A DNA stretch of 8,222 nucleotides from Dehalococcoidia bacterium (GTDB lineage: Bacteria > Chloroflexota > Dehalococcoidia > GIF9 > AB-539-J10): the NCBI GenBank assembly GCA_003562555.1, contig PWUO01000187.1, positions 1 to 8,222 of the forward strand. The letters are read 5' to 3'. Below, piece after piece: positions 6,527 through 8,222 of the stretch (positions are counted from its first letter, which is position 1; every line of letters begins with the position of its first letter). The notes beneath the pieces were generated by a model. The model did not search any database. It was not told the origin of the DNA and saw nothing but the letters and a program-made list of their open reading frames with translations. Position numbers and translations under genes: made by a program.

Positions 6527-7579
6527 ATGTCCATCGATACCGACCTGCCCGAACTGGGCAAGATACCCCCTGAGTTCTTCGACCGCGTTGTGTATCCCCG
6601 CCTGGGTGCGCCTGACCCCGCCATCGTCATCGGCCCACGGCACGGTGTTGACTACGGGGTCTTGCAGTTCGGCGAACAGTGTCTGGCGCTGTCCACAGAC
6701 CCGTTCTTCATCGTACCGGCGTACGGGTTCTCGCGAGCCGCGTGGTTTGGCTTCCATATCGTCTTCTGTGACGTGGCGGTATCCGGACTGGTGCCGCGCT
6801 ACCTCGCGATAGATCTCAATCTGCCGCCCGAGATGACTGCAGTCCAGCTTGAGGAGATGTGGGATGCGGTACACCGTGAGGCGGTGAAGTACGGAATCAG
6901 CATCGTCACCGGGCACACGGCACGCTACGCCGGGTGCAACTACCCGATGGTCGGCGGCGCCACCGCGATGGCTGTGGGACCGGAAGCCGACCTTCGTGGT
7001 CCACACCTCGTCCGGCCCGGTGATGCCGTTATCATCACCAAGGGCCCGGCTGTCGAGGCCACCGGCCTGCTTGCCGTCTCGTTCCCCGGTCATTTCCTGA
7101 ATGCAGGTGGCCCCGAGTTTCAGAAGGAGGCGGAGGATATCTTCTACCAGATGTCTGTACTTGACGACTGCGCCATCGCCCGCGCGTTTCCGGGTGTGCG
7201 TGCGATGCACGACGCGACTGAGTGCGGGGTGTGGGGAGGACTGCAGGAGATGGCGACAGCGGGGGGCTACGGCCTCAGGATAGAGCAGCAGTCCATCCCG
7301 GTTCAGCCGGTCATCAGGCGCACCGCCGATCTGTTCGGGTTCGATCTATTCAGCGCGATAAGTGAGGGCACCCTGCTGCTGATGATCGACCAGTCAGAGG
7401 CGACACCGCTCCTCAAGGAATTCGATGGTCACGGCATTACCGCCGCGGTCATCGGCGAGGTGCGGCCCCCCGAGGATGGCCTGACCATAGTCGATGGCGG
7501 GACCAAGCGTCCCCTGGTGCATCCGAGGATCGATCCATACTGGGGACTTGCGGACCGACTGGCGCGTGAGGCAGCCTGA
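6527..7579 (+). CDS. AIR-synthase-related protein (PurM/HypE/ThiL superfamily), TPP-riboswitch controlled
   Basis: A 350-residue protein with the two-domain layout of the PurM superfamily (PurM, SelD, HypE, ThiL), ATP-dependent enzymes acting as dimers. N-terminal half: GPRHGVDYGVLQF (36-48), LSTDPF (55-60, D58) and CDVAVSGLVPRYLAIDLNLP (81-100), which matches the N-x-x-D-x-x-x-x-G-x-x-P helix-strand of HypE/ThiL. It is followed by VTGHTARYAG (127-136), where histidine replaces the acidic residue of the usual GDT/GGET. C-terminal half: HDATECGVWGGLQEMA (228-243) and ISEGTLLLMI (278-287), closest in style to HypE. It lacks the C-terminal cysteine HypE needs for carbamoyl transfer, and no hyp or hydrogenase genes are near, so it is not an ordinary HypE. 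The aptamer ends 3 nt before the ATG at 6527, which argues for a thiamin-related role. A divergent thiamin-monophosphate kinase is one possibility, not demonstrated. Confidence 0.85.
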   Translation: MSIDTDLPELGKIPPEFFDRVVYPRLGAPDPAIVIGPRHGVDYGVLQFGEQCLALSTDPFFIVPAYGFSRAAWFGFHIVFCDVAVSGLVPRYLAIDLNLPPEMTAVQLEEMWDAVHREAVKYGISIVTGHTARYAGCNYPMVGGATAMAVGPEADLRGPHLVRPGDAVIITKGPAVEATGLLAVSFPGHFLNAGGPEFQKEAEDIFYQMSVLDDCAIARAFPGVRAMHDATECGVWGGLQEMATAGGYGLRIEQQSIPVQPVIRRTADLFGFDLFSAISEGTLLLMIDQSEATPLLKEFDGHGITAAVIGEVRPPEDGLTIVDGGTKRPLVHPRIDPYWGLADRLAREAA

Positions 7580-7586
7580 AGCGCTA

Positions 7587-8222
7587 TCAGGCGTGCAGGT
7601 CAGAGTCGCGAAGGGCGGGGCACGACACGAGTGTGTGCGCGATCTCTTCGACCTGGTCGACTGTGAGCTCCGGGTACATTGGCAGGGACAGCACCGCGTC
7701 CTGTGCTGTCTCTGAGACCGGAAAATCGCCGTACGTGTGACCTAACGCCTCGTACACCGGTTGGAGGTGCAGCGATTTCGGGTAGTAGACCGCAGTGGCG
7801 ATCCCGCGTTCCGCCAGATACGACGCAACTGTATCGCGTGGTGCGCCGCCGGTGATCCGGATGGTGTAGTAGTTGTACACGTGGAGCGCGCCATCGTTCT
7901 CCCGCGGCAGGCTGATGCCCGGGATGCCTCGCAGCAGGGCGGCATATAGTGTGGCAATCGCCCGGCGCCGTTCGATCCGTTCCTCCAGACAGCGCAGCTT
8001 CACTCGCAGCACTGCCGCCTGGAGTGCGTCCAACCGACTGTTTATCCCCGCGAAGTCGTGATAGTACTTCCTTGTAGAGCCGTGACTGCGCAGCGCGCGC
8101 ACGCGTTCAGCCACGTATGAATCGCCGGTTACTATCATGCCGGCATCACCACAGGCGCCCAGGATCTTGCTCGGGAAGAAGCTCAGGCACCCGGCGTCTC
8201 CAAACGAGCCGACCTTCCTCCC
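7587..8222 (-). CDS. DegT/DnrJ/EryC1/StrS-family PLP aminotransferase (N-terminal part outside window)
   Basis: Pyridoxal-phosphate-dependent sugar aminotransferase family that converts a keto group on a nucleotide-activated sugar to an amine, usually for surface polysaccharide, glycan or antibiotic sugars. The frame is open through the right edge, so the ATG at 8138 is internal; 211 C-terminal codons are visible. The segment GDAGCLSFFPSKILGACGDAGMIVT contains the Schiff-base lysine (codon 8168-8166) in the S-F-x-P-S-K motif. Next come RALRSHGSTRKYYHDFAGINSRLDALQAAVLRVKL, the second family signature (H-x-x-x-x-K-Y-x-x-x-x-x-G-x-N-x-R-L-D-x-L-Q-A-A), and the C-terminal ATAVYYPKSLHLQPVY and SLPMYPEL strands. 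It most resembles WbpE-like 3-amino-sugar enzymes, but the substrate cannot be assigned. It converges on the AIR-synthase-related gene with 7 nt between stops and no hairpin visible. Confidence 0.93.
   Translation of the reverse strand, partial: GRKVGSFGDAGCLSFFPSKILGACGDAGMIVTGDSYVAERVRALRSHGSTRKYYHDFAGINSRLDALQAAVLRVKLRCLEERIERRRAIATLYAALLRGIPGISLPRENDGALHVYNYYTIRITGGAPRDTVASYLAERGIATAVYYPKSLHLQPVYEALGHTYGDFPVSETAQDAVLSLPMYPELTVDQVEEIAHTLVSCPALRDSDLHA

Noticed and set aside
6527..7579. Annotation as hydrogenase maturation protein HypE or as selenide water dikinase SelD
   Set aside because: The HypE C-terminal cysteine motif is absent and no hydrogenase genes are nearby. The N-terminus lacks the Cys/Sec glycine-rich segment of SelD. 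The TPP riboswitch points to thiamin metabolism instead.
7580..7586. Terminator between the AIR-synthase-related gene and the aminotransferase gene
   Set aside because: Only 7 nt separate the stops and no inverted repeat is visible there.

Overview
The window looks like a high-GC bacterial chromosome segment. The gene content (class II fructose-bisphosphatase, GldA, ArsR/ArsM/ACR3, a TPP riboswitch and a DegT-type aminotransferase) is bacterial, but the phylum cannot be fixed from sequence reading alone. Actinomycetota or Chloroflexota would both fit. No tRNA, rRNA, CRISPR array, insertion sequence or integrase was seen.

Layout: (1) Bases 1-3261 hold a plus-strand arsenic operon with gaps of 15-19 nt: the 3' part of arsR, arsM (arsenite S-adenosylmethionine methyltransferase), acr3 (arsenite efflux permease) and a two-domain universal stress protein. 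The first three give sensing, methylation and efflux of arsenite; no arsenate reductase is visible. (2) Bases 3262-3999 hold no intact gene. The minus strand carries a decayed membrane-protein gene with two in-frame stops and a frame change, followed by a candidate gldA promoter containing a perfect 12-bp palindrome. (3) gldA (glycerol dehydrogenase, start at 4000 rather than at the far end of the open frame) on plus and glpX (fructose-1,6-bisphosphatase II) on minus converge on a shared 12-bp-stem terminator. (4) Bases 6199-6526 are the divergent intergenic region. They contain a near-consensus promoter and a TPP (THI-box) riboswitch whose 3' end overlaps the ribosome binding site of the next gene. 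(5) Bases 6527-7579 encode a PurM/HypE/ThiL-superfamily (AIR-synthase-related) protein under that riboswitch. (6) A convergent, partial DegT/DnrJ/EryC1/StrS aminotransferase runs off the right edge.

The most interesting item is the pairing of a TPP riboswitch with a lone PurM-like gene that is not a canonical ThiL. It suggests an uncharacterised thiamin-related enzyme, either a divergent thiamin-phosphate kinase or another ATP-dependent step. Secondary points are the stress protein inside an ars operon, an enlarged hydrophilic loop in ACR3, and the eroded membrane-protein gene between the ars operon and gldA.
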